From NCBI GenBank assembly GCA_052390495.1, contig JBQTGW010000219.1, positions 1 through 64,000 of the forward strand: DNA of 64,000 nt, written 5' to 3'. The notes below the pieces were generated by a model. That model searched no databases, had not been told where the DNA came from, and saw only the letters and a program-made list of their open reading frames with translations. Of the stretch, positions 17,215 to 26,046 are shown in pieces. This DNA is from GCA-003244245 sp052390495. GTDB lineage: Bacteria > Actinomycetota > Actinomycetes > Mycobacteriales > Pseudonocardiaceae. Position numbers and translations under genes: made by a program. Each line of letters starts with the position of its first letter. The stretch's first letter is position 1.

Positions 17215-17903
17215 ACCTGCCCGTGCTCCTCTTGCTCGCTTGCCAGTCTCACCCGCCCTGCGCGCCCGATGCGCTGACCTGCAGCCGACTGCCGGACCAT
17301 CTCGCAGAACATCTGGTGGATGCGCCGGTCGCCGGTCAGCTCCGGATGAAAAGCCGTGGCCAGCACGGCGCCCTGCCGGACCGCAACGATCCTACCTGCG
17401 GCCCTGCCCACGGACGGCACGTCGGGCACTCTGGCCAGCACCTCGACTCCCGATCCGGCCCGCTCCACCCAAGGGGCGCGGATGAAGACCGCCCGTAGCG
17501 GACCACCAGTGATGCCCGCGAAGTCCAGGTCGGCCTCAAAGGAGTTCACCTGCCTGCCGAAGGCGTTACGGCGCACCACCGCATCCAGCACGCCGAGTTG
17601 CTGCTGGTCCGGCCTGCCGTCGAGCACCGCACGACTCAGCAGGATCATCCCGGCGCACGCCCCGTAGGCAGGCATACCATCGGCCAGCCGGGCCCGAAGT
17701 GGCTCCAGCAGGTCGAACGCGACCAGCAGCCGACTCATCGTGGTGGACTCGCCCCCCGGCAGCACCAGCGCATCCACCTCGGCCAGTTCCTCGACGCGGC
17801 GCACTAACGTGGCGCGCAGCCCACACCCGGCCAGCGCGCGCCGATGCTCGCGGACATCCCCCTGCAGGGCCAGCACACCGACGAGGGGGCTGCTTTCGGG
17901 CAC
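17211..17903 (-). CDS. pdxT: Pyridoxal 5'-phosphate synthase glutaminase subunit PdxT
   Basis: The 230-residue class I amidotransferase subunit releases ammonia from glutamine for PdxS. The nucleophile lies in YGACAGMILL and the His in ATAFHPELTGDRR. Start GTG 17903 (VPESSPLVGVLALQGDVREH) has GGAAGG 6 nt upstream and matches the family; a longer frame to 18026 adds unrelated residues. Its partner pdxS is not adjacent but lies at 22850-23767, split from it by an accessory island. It is coupled to yebC by ATGA. Confidence 0.93.
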   Translation of the reverse strand: MPESSPLVGVLALQGDVREHRRALAGCGLRATLVRRVEELAEVDALVLPGGESTTMSRLLVAFDLLEPLRARLADGMPAYGACAGMILLSRAVLDGRPDQQQLGVLDAVVRRNAFGRQVNSFEADLDFAGITGGPLRAVFIRAPWVERAGSGVEVLARVPDVPSVGRAAGRIVAVRQGAVLATAFHPELTGDRRIHQMFCEMVRQSAAGQRIGRAGRVRLASEQEEHGQV

Positions 17904-18030
17904 GATTGGACCTTCCGAAGCGACACGAGGACGGCTCAAGCCTAGGTCGCGCGGCGACCAACAACCCGTTCCTGCACACCCTTGCCGTACCGGCCCCGCA
18001 AACGGTGGCCCACCCTCCGAGGGCAACGGG

Positions 18031-18549
18031 TTAGCCCGGTAGCGGCCAGGTGTGTTCGGATTCTGGGGTATCGAGCCAGAGCCACTGTTGTTCAGTGGTC
18101 GCGGTCATGCCAAAGCGGCCCGCACGGGGTTGGCCGAGTTGGGACCACAGCGCGGCGGTGTGCTCGACCTGGTCCCAAAGTTGTCGCGGTCCACCTTGGG
18201 TAACCACGTGCTGGCCATGCTGTGCGGTGGTGACAGCCTCGGCCCACGCGCCGTCACAGGAATGGACGCACAGCAGCTCTGTGGTGCCGCGGACGGTGCG
18301 CCAGATGACTTGGATGGTGGGATCGCGCAGTTGCAGGAGGAACCGCAGATCCGGGTGGTCGAGCACACTGGGGTCCAGCTGTGTCAAGCGCTGGGTGGCG
18401 TTGTCCCGGTCCACGGTGGCAGTGAAGGCGTTGCTGTTACGAAGTGGGTAGTCGGCATGAGGCCGCAACCACATGAAGTGCCCCGGGGGTAGGCAGGAAG
18501 CGGCCTTCGACCGTCGTCGGACTGAGGATAAGAACGGTTCCGGCGACAC
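18031..18549 (-). pseudogene. C-terminal remnant of a SAM-dependent (isoaspartyl-type) methyltransferase
   Basis: The open frame carries PGHFMWLRPHADYPLRNSNA near its start and QGGPRQLWDQVEHTAALWSQ, RFGMTATTEQQWLWLDTPE near its end, which resemble the C-terminal region of actinobacterial protein-L-isoaspartate-type methyltransferases found with peptide-modification genes. No SAM-binding domain is present upstream. A neighbouring frame just upstream reads TTVEGRFLP, which would fit before PGHFMW with a one-base shift, so the gene looks truncated and frameshifted. The 286 nt between this frame and the next gene at 18836 hold no other convincing gene. Family assignment is from memory of the motif pattern and is tentative. 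Confidence 0.45.
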
Positions 18550-18835
18550 TCACGGCAGCTGACCTCGCTTCGCTCAGGTGTCGGTGTGGACGATGGACAC
18601 GGTGTCTGGTTCGACCACACCATCGCGCGACTTCTGGGTCGGTTTGTCTTCGCTCCATCGTGTCGCAGTCGTGTCATGCTTGCCACACTGCACCCGGAGT
18701 GACACCAAGGGCGGCAGCGAGAGGGCGTCGTACACCGGGGAACATGAGCCAGCGGATGGTAACCGCCACCCGGCGCGCTCAGCGGCAGCAACGCCTTGGC
18801 AGGAAAGAGCACATCCGATCCAGCGCCGCTGGGAA

Positions 18836-19057
18836 CTACTCGCATGGTTCATCGTCCTTTCGATTCGTGTCGTGGTGGTGCTGGTCCGACCGGCAGACCG
18901 AACAGATCTGGGCCTGATCAAGCGGTGTAGCGGGCAGGGCAACCAGGGGGCGGAATTGCCTGCCATCGCAGTGCGCGGTCACGAGGTGCTCCTGGGGCGC
19001 GGGCTCGGCGAGGTGCGTGTCGCCGTCAGCGAGGGACGCCACGTACCACTTCGTCAC
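18836..19057 (-). CDS. Small hypothetical protein with a CxxC pair
   Basis: This 73-residue protein begins MTKWYVASLADGDTHLAEPA and has HLVTAHCDGRQF and ICSVCRSDQ, a layout of Cys residues seen in short zinc-ribbon-like actinobacterial proteins of unknown role. Its ATG overlaps the upstream gene's stop by 4 nt, which argues that both are real and translated together. Confidence 0.55.
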   Translation of the reverse strand: MTKWYVASLADGDTHLAEPAPQEHLVTAHCDGRQFRPLVALPATPLDQAQICSVCRSDQHHHDTNRKDDEPCE

Positions 19058-19404
19058 CTTCGCACCGCCCGATGGCTACCCACGGTCGTGAACCACGAGC
19101 TAGCGGGCAGGCAGAGCCTACGCAGTAGCCGCGCCACCAGTCCGCGACGACGGTGAGAGTTGGTCTTGTCTGTGGTGATGCGGTGCAATGCGGTCTCGCA
19201 GTCGAAACACGTCGGCCCCGGTGGGACCACCAGGGGTGCCGCCAGGACGACACGCCCGCAGATCGCGACGTACTGGCCGTGGTCAGCCACCAGCCCGGCC
19301 GACATCGCATGGTCGCTGACGAGATGGTCACGGCCATCGGCCGTGCAGGTCATCCTGGTGGCCCGCGACGTGGTCCCGTGCCGGATCTGGTCTACCGTGG
19401 GCAT
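19054..19404 (-). CDS. Small hypothetical Cys-containing protein
   Basis: The 116-residue protein begins MPTVDQIRHGTTSRATRMTC and contains YVAICGRVVLAAPLVVPPGP followed by TCFDCETALHR, a Cys-x(n)-CxxC arrangement shared with its overlapping neighbour. The C-terminus is basic. It is divergent from the GntR gene at 19680 across the operator region. Function unknown; coupling of two Cys-rich small proteins suggests they act together. Confidence 0.55.
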   Translation of the reverse strand: MPTVDQIRHGTTSRATRMTCTADGRDHLVSDHAMSAGLVADHGQYVAICGRVVLAAPLVVPPGPTCFDCETALHRITTDKTNSHRRRGLVARLLRRLCLPASSWFTTVGSHRAVRR

Positions 19405-19545
19405 GGCAAAGCCCTTTCGTGATCGGTGGGGTTTGCATCGGCCTCGGCGGGTGCCACCGCCGGGGCCTCACTCTGTGTTCTCAGCTGTGATGCTTGCTCG
19501 AAGTAGACACGTAGCTGCGGCATGGATGTCTTCAATTAGTTACAT

Positions 19546-19559
19546 GTAGGACGTCCTAC
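19546..19559. promoter_or_regulatory. Perfect 14-bp palindrome, likely GntR operator 1
   Basis: GTAGGACGTCCTAC is fully self-complementary and lies 134 nt before the GntR start, in the divergent region between the regulator and the small Cys-rich genes. The half GTAGGACGTC recurs at 19609-19618. GntR/UTRA regulators bind such short palindromes and often autoregulate. Confidence 0.6.
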
Positions 19560-19608
19560 GTCAAGCGATCAGAGGATGGCAGATGGTGCGCAGCCAGTCA
19601 AGGGGGAC

Positions 19609-19618
19609 GTAGGACGTC
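19609..19618. promoter_or_regulatory. Second copy of GTAGGACGTC, likely GntR operator 2
   Basis: The same 10-mer as at 19546 recurs exactly 63 nt later, about six helical turns, and is followed by GT where the first copy has CTAC. It lies 62 nt before the GntR start codon, near its expected promoter. Six-turn spacing would put two bound dimers on one DNA face. Confidence 0.55.
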
Positions 19619-19679
19619 GTGCCAGTACGCTTCCCGTCTACGCGACTGCGGCATCGGCAGCAGCGAGGAGGGCGGTCAA

Positions 19680-20465
19680 TTGAGCCTGGAGGCTCCCAGG
19701 TCGCAGTACCGGCAGGTGGCGGACCTGCTTCGCGACGGCATCGAGAGCGGGGAGTTCGACCCAGGATCGTCGTTACCGTCCGAGCCCGAGCTGGCGAGCC
19801 GCTTCGGTGTGTCGCGGGTGACCATCAACCGTGCGGTACAGTTGCTGCGCGGCGAGGGCTTGGTCAAAGTGCTGCGTGGGCGCGGAACCGTGGTCCGGAC
19901 CATCCGAGCGACACGGCGAAATAGCAGCCAGCGGTACCGCAAGGCGGCTCGCGAAGAGAGCGGCGGTCGTGGAGCATTCGACTTCGAAATTCGACGGCTT
20001 GGCCTCACCCCACGGACCGAGATCGTGCAGCTCGAAGCTGTGCAGCCGCCGCCAGAGGCGGCGGGGGTTCTCAGGTTGCACGACGGCGAGCAGGTTTTAA
20101 TCCGCAAGCGACAACTGTTCGCATCCGATGAGCCAGTCATGCTGGCCACGTCCTACATTCCCTGGGAAATTGCTCAAGAAGCAGGAATCACCAAAGTTGA
20201 TACCGGTCCAGGAGGTATCTACTCCCGTCTGGCAGATATCAGCCTCGGTCCGGTCAAGTTCAGTGAAGATGTCCGTGTACGCATCCCCACAACTGAAGAG
20301 GTGTCTTTTTTCTCGTTGTCCGAAACGCAACAGGTCTTCGAAATCGTGCATATTTCGTTGCTGGCGGACGGACGCGCGGTCGAATACCGGGTAGACACCC
20401 TTCCCACGTTCCAGTGGATCCTGCACTTCGACTGGGACGCGGAGACCTCCGAGGGTGAGGCCTAG
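19680..20465 (+). CDS. GntR-family transcriptional regulator with UTRA domain
   Basis: The 261-residue regulator starts at TTG 19680 behind AGGAGGG. The N-terminal winged helix reads SQYRQVADLLRDGIESGEFD then LASRFGVSRVTINRAVQLLR, and residues 90-250 form a UTRA ligand-binding domain (EQVLIRKRQLFASDEPVMLA). Ligand is unknown. Its stop overlaps the GTG of the next gene (TAGTG), so it is the first gene of an operon with the PP2C-like and Nudix frames. Two copies of GTAGGACGTC lie upstream and probably mediate autoregulation. Confidence 0.9.
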   Translation: MSLEAPRSQYRQVADLLRDGIESGEFDPGSSLPSEPELASRFGVSRVTINRAVQLLRGEGLVKVLRGRGTVVRTIRATRRNSSQRYRKAAREESGGRGAFDFEIRRLGLTPRTEIVQLEAVQPPPEAAGVLRLHDGEQVLIRKRQLFASDEPVMLATSYIPWEIAQEAGITKVDTGPGGIYSRLADISLGPVKFSEDVRVRIPTTEEVSFFSLSETQQVFEIVHISLLADGRAVEYRVDTLPTFQWILHFDWDAETSEGEA

Positions 20466-21067
20466 TGCAACCGACGACCATCGCAGCACGTATTGCTGAA
20501 CTGCCCGCAACATCGCCAGGTCTCGGGGAGGACCGAGTACGCATCGGCCGGGACGCGGTGGTGGTACTCGATGGTGCCTCCGGCACCGACCGTTGCGTGA
20601 GCGTGAGTACCTACGTCGACTGCCTCACTCACCATCTCATCGAGGCCCTCGACAGCGACTCGGCCGCGCCCCTGACCGAGGTGGTGTCCAAATCCATTGG
20701 GCACACAGCTTCGGCGCTGGACCTCACGCCAGGACGTGCACCGTCCTCCACCGTGAGCATCGTGCGCCACGGGTCGAAGACGGTGGACGTCCTCGTTCTT
20801 GGTGATAGCCCGGTATATGTGGCCCACCACGAGCGCATCAACCGCCTCAGCGACGACCGTCTCGCACGGCTTCATCTGCCGAGCCGCGCCCGGTTGTTCC
20901 AACGGCTCGCGGACGGCCACGGCTACGACGACGAACACTACGAGATCATCCGCCGTATACTCAGTGAGAAAGCGCCACACATGAACCGCCCCGGCGGTTA
21001 CTGGATCGCCGAAGCCCACGCCGAGGCCGGTACGCACTCCCTCGCTGACGCACATACGCAGCGGTGA
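20465..21067 (+). CDS. PP2C-like phosphatase, apparently short at the C-terminus
   Basis: The 200-residue protein shows GEDRVRIGRDAVVVLDGASG, matching the first metal-binding motifs of PP2C phosphatases, and DVLVLGDSPVYVAHH, the GD motif. It ends shortly after GYWIAEAHAEAG, before the second DG motif that usually supplies the last metal ligand, so it may be truncated or a minimal relative. It is coupled to the GntR regulator (1-nt overlap). Substrate is unknown. Confidence 0.6.
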   Translation: MQPTTIAARIAELPATSPGLGEDRVRIGRDAVVVLDGASGTDRCVSVSTYVDCLTHHLIEALDSDSAAPLTEVVSKSIGHTASALDLTPGRAPSSTVSIVRHGSKTVDVLVLGDSPVYVAHHERINRLSDDRLARLHLPSRARLFQRLADGHGYDDEHYEIIRRILSEKAPHMNRPGGYWIAEAHAEAGTHSLADAHTQR

Positions 21068-21133
21068 ATGTGCTCAGCGGCTACCAGTGGCAACTCGTGT
21101 ATGAGTGGGAGAACGGAGCGGGGAGCTAAGCGG

Positions 21134-21591
21134 TTGAGACGATACCCGGTCAGCGCGGGAGCAATCGTCATCCGTGAAGACGGGCGCTTTCTAGCTGTGC
21201 AACGTCGGGATACCGGAGCATGGGTAACGCCCGGCGGCATACTCGAACCGGGGAACCACTGCGGGAAGCGGCAGCACGCGAAGTCTACGAAGAAACCGGG
21301 ATCGCGATCGACGTAGGAACGCTAGTGGGCATCTACCAGAACCTCAGCACCGAAGTGATCACTTTCGTGTTCCACGCACGACCGCTCAGCGGTCAACACC
21401 CCCAGACCTCTGACGAGGCATCCCACGTGCGATGGATCACTCCCGCCGAGGCTGAGGACATCATGAGCGAACCATTCGCCATTCGCGTCCGCGACGCCTA
21501 TCAACACCAAGAGCCCGTTATTCGTACCCTTGCCGAACCACAGATAATGACACCGAAGGACAAGCGCTCGACTCAGCGGTCTGGCTACTGA
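21134..21591 (+). pseudogene. Nudix hydrolase with a frameshift inside the Nudix box
   Basis: The first frame (TTG 21134, after GGGGAG) reads LRRYPVSAGAIVIREDGRFL and DTGAWVTPGGILEPG. The second frame continues EPLREAAAREVYEETGIAID and ends at 21591. Together they give a textbook Nudix box GX5EX7REUXEEXGU. The join at about 21251-21256 (CCGGGGAACC) lacks one base relative to the expected CCGGGNGAACC. The intact enzyme would cleave nucleoside diphosphate derivatives. No slippery heptamer is visible, so a mutation or sequencing error is more likely than programmed shifting. Confidence 0.8.
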
Positions 21592-21599
21592 AAGGGTTA

Positions 21600-22853
21600 T
21601 CAGGGCTCGAGGAACCAGGGGCTGGTGTAGGCGAGTGCGTGGTTGTTCGCTGGATGGCCGGCTGGGCCTGGGTTGCCGTTGGGGGTGGCGGGGTCGGCAA
21701 TCCGCAGCACTATCCAGGTGCCGTCGTCGAGATCGACGGGCAAGGTGAAGCGGGCGACCTCCCCGCAGCGCACCTCGACGACGTCGGCTACCGCAGGTGC
21801 TGGAGCGCCCGGTCGTAGCACCTGCACCTGCAGCACCCGGCCGGTCCAGGACGGGCCCCGGTCCAGGTCGAGGGCGAAGGACACCGGCCCGCGCCGATGG
21901 CGCAGCACCGAGCCCATCCGTACGCCGCCCGCGGTGGCATCCAGCCGCAGTCCGGCAACCCGGGTGGCGAAGAAACGCCGGGCCCGCATCGCCTCGGCGA
22001 CTCCAGCTCTGCTGAGCTCGGTGACCCACAGCCCGCCCCGGCCACGACCTGGGGGAAAACCCCAGTTCGTGCCGTGCTCGTCGGTGACGCCGAGCAGTCC
22101 GGGCCGCCAACCGGCGTTGAGACAGTCCACCAGCGGGGACACTGCACCCGCTGCGATGCCCTCGAACAGGTAGTCGTCGGTGCGGTTGAACATCTCCAGG
22201 CTGACCAGCTGCCCGGCGGCCACGGCTGCGTACCGGAAGCCACCGAACCGCGCGGCTTCCCGGCCAGGGTGGTTGAAACCGGCGAGCCCGCCCACGCCGG
22301 GCACGCCTGCAAGCCCGCCCACGCTGGGCCCGGCCGCGGCGCGAGTGCCGTCGCGCCCGCCGACCCGGGTCAGCCAGGCATACAGCTCGGGCATCGACCC
22401 CTGGGTCGCACTGTCGGTGAAGTCGTCGGTGAACCAGGTGTTGACGTGACCGAGATGCGGATGCGTCCACTCGAAACCGCGGATCGCGGTGAACTCGCCG
22501 GGGCGGTCGTGGGCGTCGGCGAGTTCACCGGTACGCCGCCAGGCGGCTCGATCCAACCCGATCCACGGCGTGCCGCCGCGACCCGTGCCCTCCAGCGCGG
22601 CGCCGCAGATCGCGTGATCGGTCAGTGCCGCCACGTCCAGTCCGGCGTCACGCATCGAAGGGAAGGCCACCTCCGGGTCCCCTTCACCGTCGGAGAGCAG
22701 CGTGTGGTTGTGCAGGTCCGCGTGCACCAGCAGGGTGCCGCGGCTGATCCGGGAGCTACGGGAGGCCCCGATCTCCGGACCAGGAGTACGCAGCCGACCA
22801 CCCGCCGCCGCAGACAGCAGCAGCGCGCGAGCCTGCGGCGCCCCCTCGGTCAC
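21600..22853 (-). CDS. PHP-domain metallohydrolase, CehA/McbA type
   Basis: The 417-residue protein carries the PHP metal-binding segments LVHADLHNHTLLSDGEGDPE (near 42-60) and LDVAALTDHAICG, then FEWTHPHLGHVNTWF and LGVTDEHGTNWG. This is the CehA/McbA group, which includes phosphoesterases and carbaryl hydrolase relatives; the natural substrate is unknown. Its start overlaps the pdxS stop by 4 nt, so it is co-translated with pdxS. A C-terminal beta-rich region follows the catalytic part. Confidence 0.82.
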   Translation of the reverse strand: MTEGAPQARALLLSAAAGGRLRTPGPEIGASRSSRISRGTLLVHADLHNHTLLSDGEGDPEVAFPSMRDAGLDVAALTDHAICGAALEGTGRGGTPWIGLDRAAWRRTGELADAHDRPGEFTAIRGFEWTHPHLGHVNTWFTDDFTDSATQGSMPELYAWLTRVGGRDGTRAAAGPSVGGLAGVPGVGGLAGFNHPGREAARFGGFRYAAVAAGQLVSLEMFNRTDDYLFEGIAAGAVSPLVDCLNAGWRPGLLGVTDEHGTNWGFPPGRGRGGLWVTELSRAGVAEAMRARRFFATRVAGLRLDATAGGVRMGSVLRHRRGPVSFALDLDRGPSWTGRVLQVQVLRPGAPAPAVADVVEVRCGEVARFTLPVDLDDGTWIVLRIADPATPNGNPGPAGHPANNHALAYTSPWFLEP

Positions 22854-23767
22854 CAGCCGCGTTGGGACAATCGCTGTTCGTTGGGCAGATCACTGAGGTT
22901 GATGCCGACCATCGCCTCCCCCAAGCCCCGGGACACCTTCGCGACCATCTCCGGATCATCGTGGAATGTGGTGGCCTTGACGATCGCCTCGGCCCGCTTG
23001 GCTGGGTCACCGGACTTGAAGATGCCCGAGCCGACGAACAGGCCCTCGGCGCCGAGCTGCATCATCATCGCGGCGTCCGCAGGGGTGGCGATACCGCCCG
23101 CGGTGAACAGCACCACGGGCAGCGCACCCGCAGCGGCGACCTCACGAACCAGGTCCACCGGAGCACCCAGCTCCTTGGCGGCGGCGTAGAGCTCGTCGGA
23201 TTCCAGCACCGACAACGAGCGGATGGCTGCCCGGATGGACCGCATGTGCCGAGTCGCCTCGACGATGTTGCCGGTCCCGGCCTCGCCCTTGGACCGGATC
23301 ATGGCGGCACCCTCGGAGATCCGGCGCAACGCCTCGCCGAGGTTGGTGGCACCACACACGAACGGCACGGTGAAGCCGAACTTTTCAATGTGATGAGCCT
23401 CATCGGCCGGTGTGAGCACCTCGGACTCGTCGATGTAGTCCACCCCGATCGCCTGCAGCACCTGCGCCTCGGCGAAGTGCCCGATGCGGGCCTTGGCCAT
23501 CACCGGGATGGACACCGCTGCCATGATCCCGGCGATCATGTCCGGATCACTCATCCGGGCAACACCGCCCTGCGAGCGGATATCGGCGGGCACGCGCTCC
23601 AGCGCCATCACTGCGACAGCGCCTGCGTCCTCAGCAATCCTGGCCTGTTCCGGGGTGACCACATCCATGATCACACCGCCCTTGAGCATCTCGGCCATCC
23701 CACGCTTGACCCGTGCAGTGCCGATCCGGTGCTCGGTGATCGGGATGGGCATGTCCTCGGGGGGCAC
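22850..23767 (-). CDS. pdxS: Pyridoxal 5'-phosphate synthase lyase subunit PdxS
   Basis: The 305-residue (beta/alpha)8 enzyme builds PLP from ribose 5-phosphate, glyceraldehyde 3-phosphate and ammonia. Seen are VMDVVTPEQARIAEDAGA-type N-terminal strands (GGVIMDVVTPEQ), SIPVMAKARIGHFAEAQVLQ, GEAGTGNIVEATRHMRSIRA and GLFVGSGIFKSGDP. Start GTG 23767. Its glutaminase partner pdxT lies 5 kb away past an inserted island, whereas the two are normally near neighbours. Confidence 0.96.
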   Translation of the reverse strand: MPPEDMPIPITEHRIGTARVKRGMAEMLKGGVIMDVVTPEQARIAEDAGAVAVMALERVPADIRSQGGVARMSDPDMIAGIMAAVSIPVMAKARIGHFAEAQVLQAIGVDYIDESEVLTPADEAHHIEKFGFTVPFVCGATNLGEALRRISEGAAMIRSKGEAGTGNIVEATRHMRSIRAAIRSLSVLESDELYAAAKELGAPVDLVREVAAAGALPVVLFTAGGIATPADAAMMMQLGAEGLFVGSGIFKSGDPAKRAEAIVKATTFHDDPEMVAKVSRGLGEAMVGINLSDLPNEQRLSQRGW

Positions 23768-23934
23768 GGTGGTTCACTCCTCACGCCAGCGGGCGGCAAA
23801 AGACCACCCGACACCGAAGAAATCGTACGTCGGGATCGATACCGACGTTGCGGGTGAAGGCTGTGGGGGGTTGCCACCATCGGCCCACCGGTGTGAGATC
23901 GACCACACGATATCGCACGTTCAAGGGTGGTGCC

Positions 23935-26046
23935 ATGAGCACAAAAGGTAACGGTGAACGTCCCGAGTCCGCGGCGGCTGATCACGCCCCGTCCCGGATA
24001 CGCAACGTGGCCCTGGTGGGGCCGTCCGGGGCGGGGAAAACGACGCTGGTGGAGGCGCTGCTGGCGGCGAAGGGCGTGATCAGCCGCGCCGGTACGGTCG
24101 CCGACGGCAACACGGTGTGCGACCACGACCCGGCGGCGGTGCGCCAGCAACGTTCGGTGACGCTGGCGATCGCGCCCCTGCAGCATGCCGGAATTAAGAT
24201 CAATCTTGTTGATACCCCCGGCTACGCCGACTTCGTTGGCGAGCTGCGGGCCGGGCTGCGGGCGGCCGACGCGGCACTGTTCGTGGTGTGCTCGGGAGAG
24301 GGCGTCGACCCCGCCACCGTCACGCTGTGGCAGGAATGCGCAGCAGTCGGAATGCCCCGGGCGGTCGTGGTGAACCGGTTGGACCACCCACGGGCCGATC
24401 TGGACGGCGAGATCGCCGCCTGCCGCGCTGCCTTCGGTGACGGCGTGCTGCCGCTTTATCTCCCGGTGCGCGGATCCGACGGCGCAGTGACCGGCCTGGT
24501 CGGCCTCCTGTCGCAGCGGCTGTTCGACTACAGCGAGGGGTACCCGCCCAGGGAAGGTGATCGCAGCGCGGTGGACGACGACGAGTTCGCCGTCGCCCGC
24601 AGCGAGCTCATCGAGGGGATCATCGCCGAGAGCGAGGACGAGTCCCTCATGGACCGCTATCTCGATGGCGAGGACCTCGATGTCGACCTGCTGATCGACG
24701 ATCTGGAGACTGCGGTCTCCCGCGGCTCGTTCCACCCGGTGATCCCCGCGTGCGCCCACACCGGGGTGGGGCTCGCGGAGCTGCTCGAGGTACTCACCGC
24801 CGCCTTCCCGCCGCCCGGCGAGCGCACCCCTCCCGAGGTGACCCGTCCCGACGGATCGGTACATCCTGCGGTGGACGTTCATCCGGCCGCCTCGCTGGTC
24901 GCGGAGGTCGTGCGCACCACCGTCGACCCCTACCAGGGCCGGGTATCGCTCGTGCGGGTGTTCTCCGGGACATTGCATCCGGACCGGCCCGTACATGTGT
25001 CCGGGCACGGACTGGCCGATCGCGGTCACGCTGACCACGATGTCGACGAGCGGGTGGCGCATGTCTACACCCCGTTGGGCGGCACGCTGAGCGAGGTACC
25101 CCACTGCTGTGCTGGTGACCTCTGCGCGGTGACCAAGGTGGTGTCAGCGGAGACCGGAGACACCCTGTCCGGGCCGGATAACCCGCTGCTCATGGCCACC
25201 TGGACGATGCCAGAGCCGTTGCTGCCAGTGGCGGTGGTGGGCCGCAGTCGCAGCGACGAGGACGCACTGGCCCGCGGGTTGGGCCGACTGGTCGCGGCGG
25301 ACCCCACGCTTCGGCTGGAACGCAACGCCGAGACCCACCAGATGGTGCTGTGGTGCATGGGCGAGGCACATGCCGACGTCGTACTTTCCCGGCTCCGCGC
25401 CGGAGGCGCCGACGTGGACACCGAGCCGGTCGTGGTGCCGTTGCGGGAGACCTTTGGCGGACCAGCCAGAGGTCACGGGCGGCACGTCAAGCAGTCCGGG
25501 GGGCACGGCCAGTACGCGGTGTGCAGCATCGAAGTGGAACCGCTGCCCCGGGGGGTGGGCTTCGAATTCCTGGACAAGGTGGTCGGGGGGGCAGTGCCCC
25601 ACCAGTTCATCCCCAGCGTGGAGAAGGGTGTCCGGGCGCAGATGGAACGTGGTCTGGGCAACAGCGGTTTCCCGCTGGTGGATATTCGGGTCACCCTGGT
25701 CGACGGTAAGGCGCACAGCGTCGACTCCTCCGACGCGGCCTTCCAGATGGCGGGTTCACTGGCCCTCAGGGACGCCGCGGAGAAAGGCACCGTGGTGTCC
25801 CTGGAGCCGCTGGATGAGGTGCAGGTGCGGATGCCGGAGGAGCACCTGGGCACCGTGCTGGGGGACCTGTCCAGCCGGCGCGCCCGGGTACTGGGTACCG
25901 AGACCGATGAGGCAGGCGGAATGCTGGTCAACGCCGAGGTGCCCGCCGCCGAGCTGCTGCGCTACGCCGTGGACCTGCGCGGGCTGACCTCAGGCACGGC
26001 CACCTTCACCCGGCGCTTTGTCCGCTACACGCCCGCGCCGTCCTGA
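23935..26046 (+). CDS. Elongation factor G-like GTPase (EF-G2)
   Basis: The 703-residue protein has a GTPase domain with GPSGAGKTTLVEALLA (G1), VDTPGYADFVGE (G3) and VVNRLDHPRAD (G4, NRLD for NKxD), then EF-G-like domains II-V including HGRHVKQSGGHGQYAVCSIE. It matches the actinobacterial EF-G-like group represented by M. tuberculosis fusA2, whose role is not settled; it is not the housekeeping EF-G. ATG 23935 (MSTKGNGERPE) is preferred over longer in-frame starts. It diverges from pdxS and its 3' end overlaps the LemA-like gene by 22 nt. Confidence 0.9.
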   Translation: MSTKGNGERPESAAADHAPSRIRNVALVGPSGAGKTTLVEALLAAKGVISRAGTVADGNTVCDHDPAAVRQQRSVTLAIAPLQHAGIKINLVDTPGYADFVGELRAGLRAADAALFVVCSGEGVDPATVTLWQECAAVGMPRAVVVNRLDHPRADLDGEIAACRAAFGDGVLPLYLPVRGSDGAVTGLVGLLSQRLFDYSEGYPPREGDRSAVDDDEFAVARSELIEGIIAESEDESLMDRYLDGEDLDVDLLIDDLETAVSRGSFHPVIPACAHTGVGLAELLEVLTAAFPPPGERTPPEVTRPDGSVHPAVDVHPAASLVAEVVRTTVDPYQGRVSLVRVFSGTLHPDRPVHVSGHGLADRGHADHDVDERVAHVYTPLGGTLSEVPHCCAGDLCAVTKVVSAETGDTLSGPDNPLLMATWTMPEPLLPVAVVGRSRSDEDALARGLGRLVAADPTLRLERNAETHQMVLWCMGEAHADVVLSRLRAGGADVDTEPVVVPLRETFGGPARGHGRHVKQSGGHGQYAVCSIEVEPLPRGVGFEFLDKVVGGAVPHQFIPSVEKGVRAQMERGLGNSGFPLVDIRVTLVDGKAHSVDSSDAAFQMAGSLALRDAAEKGTVVSLEPLDEVQVRMPEEHLGTVLGDLSSRRARVLGTETDEAGGMLVNAEVPAAELLRYAVDLRGLTSGTATFTRRFVRYTPAPS

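Noticed and set aside
18574..18966. Frame of 130 residues between the methyltransferase remnant and the small Cys-rich genes, considered as a peptide precursor
   Set aside because: It overlaps the well-supported 18836-19057 gene in another frame and shows no leader or core motif.
21240..21270. Programmed ribosomal frameshift in the Nudix gene
   Set aside because: No slippery heptamer or downstream stem is visible, and the missing base explains the break more simply.
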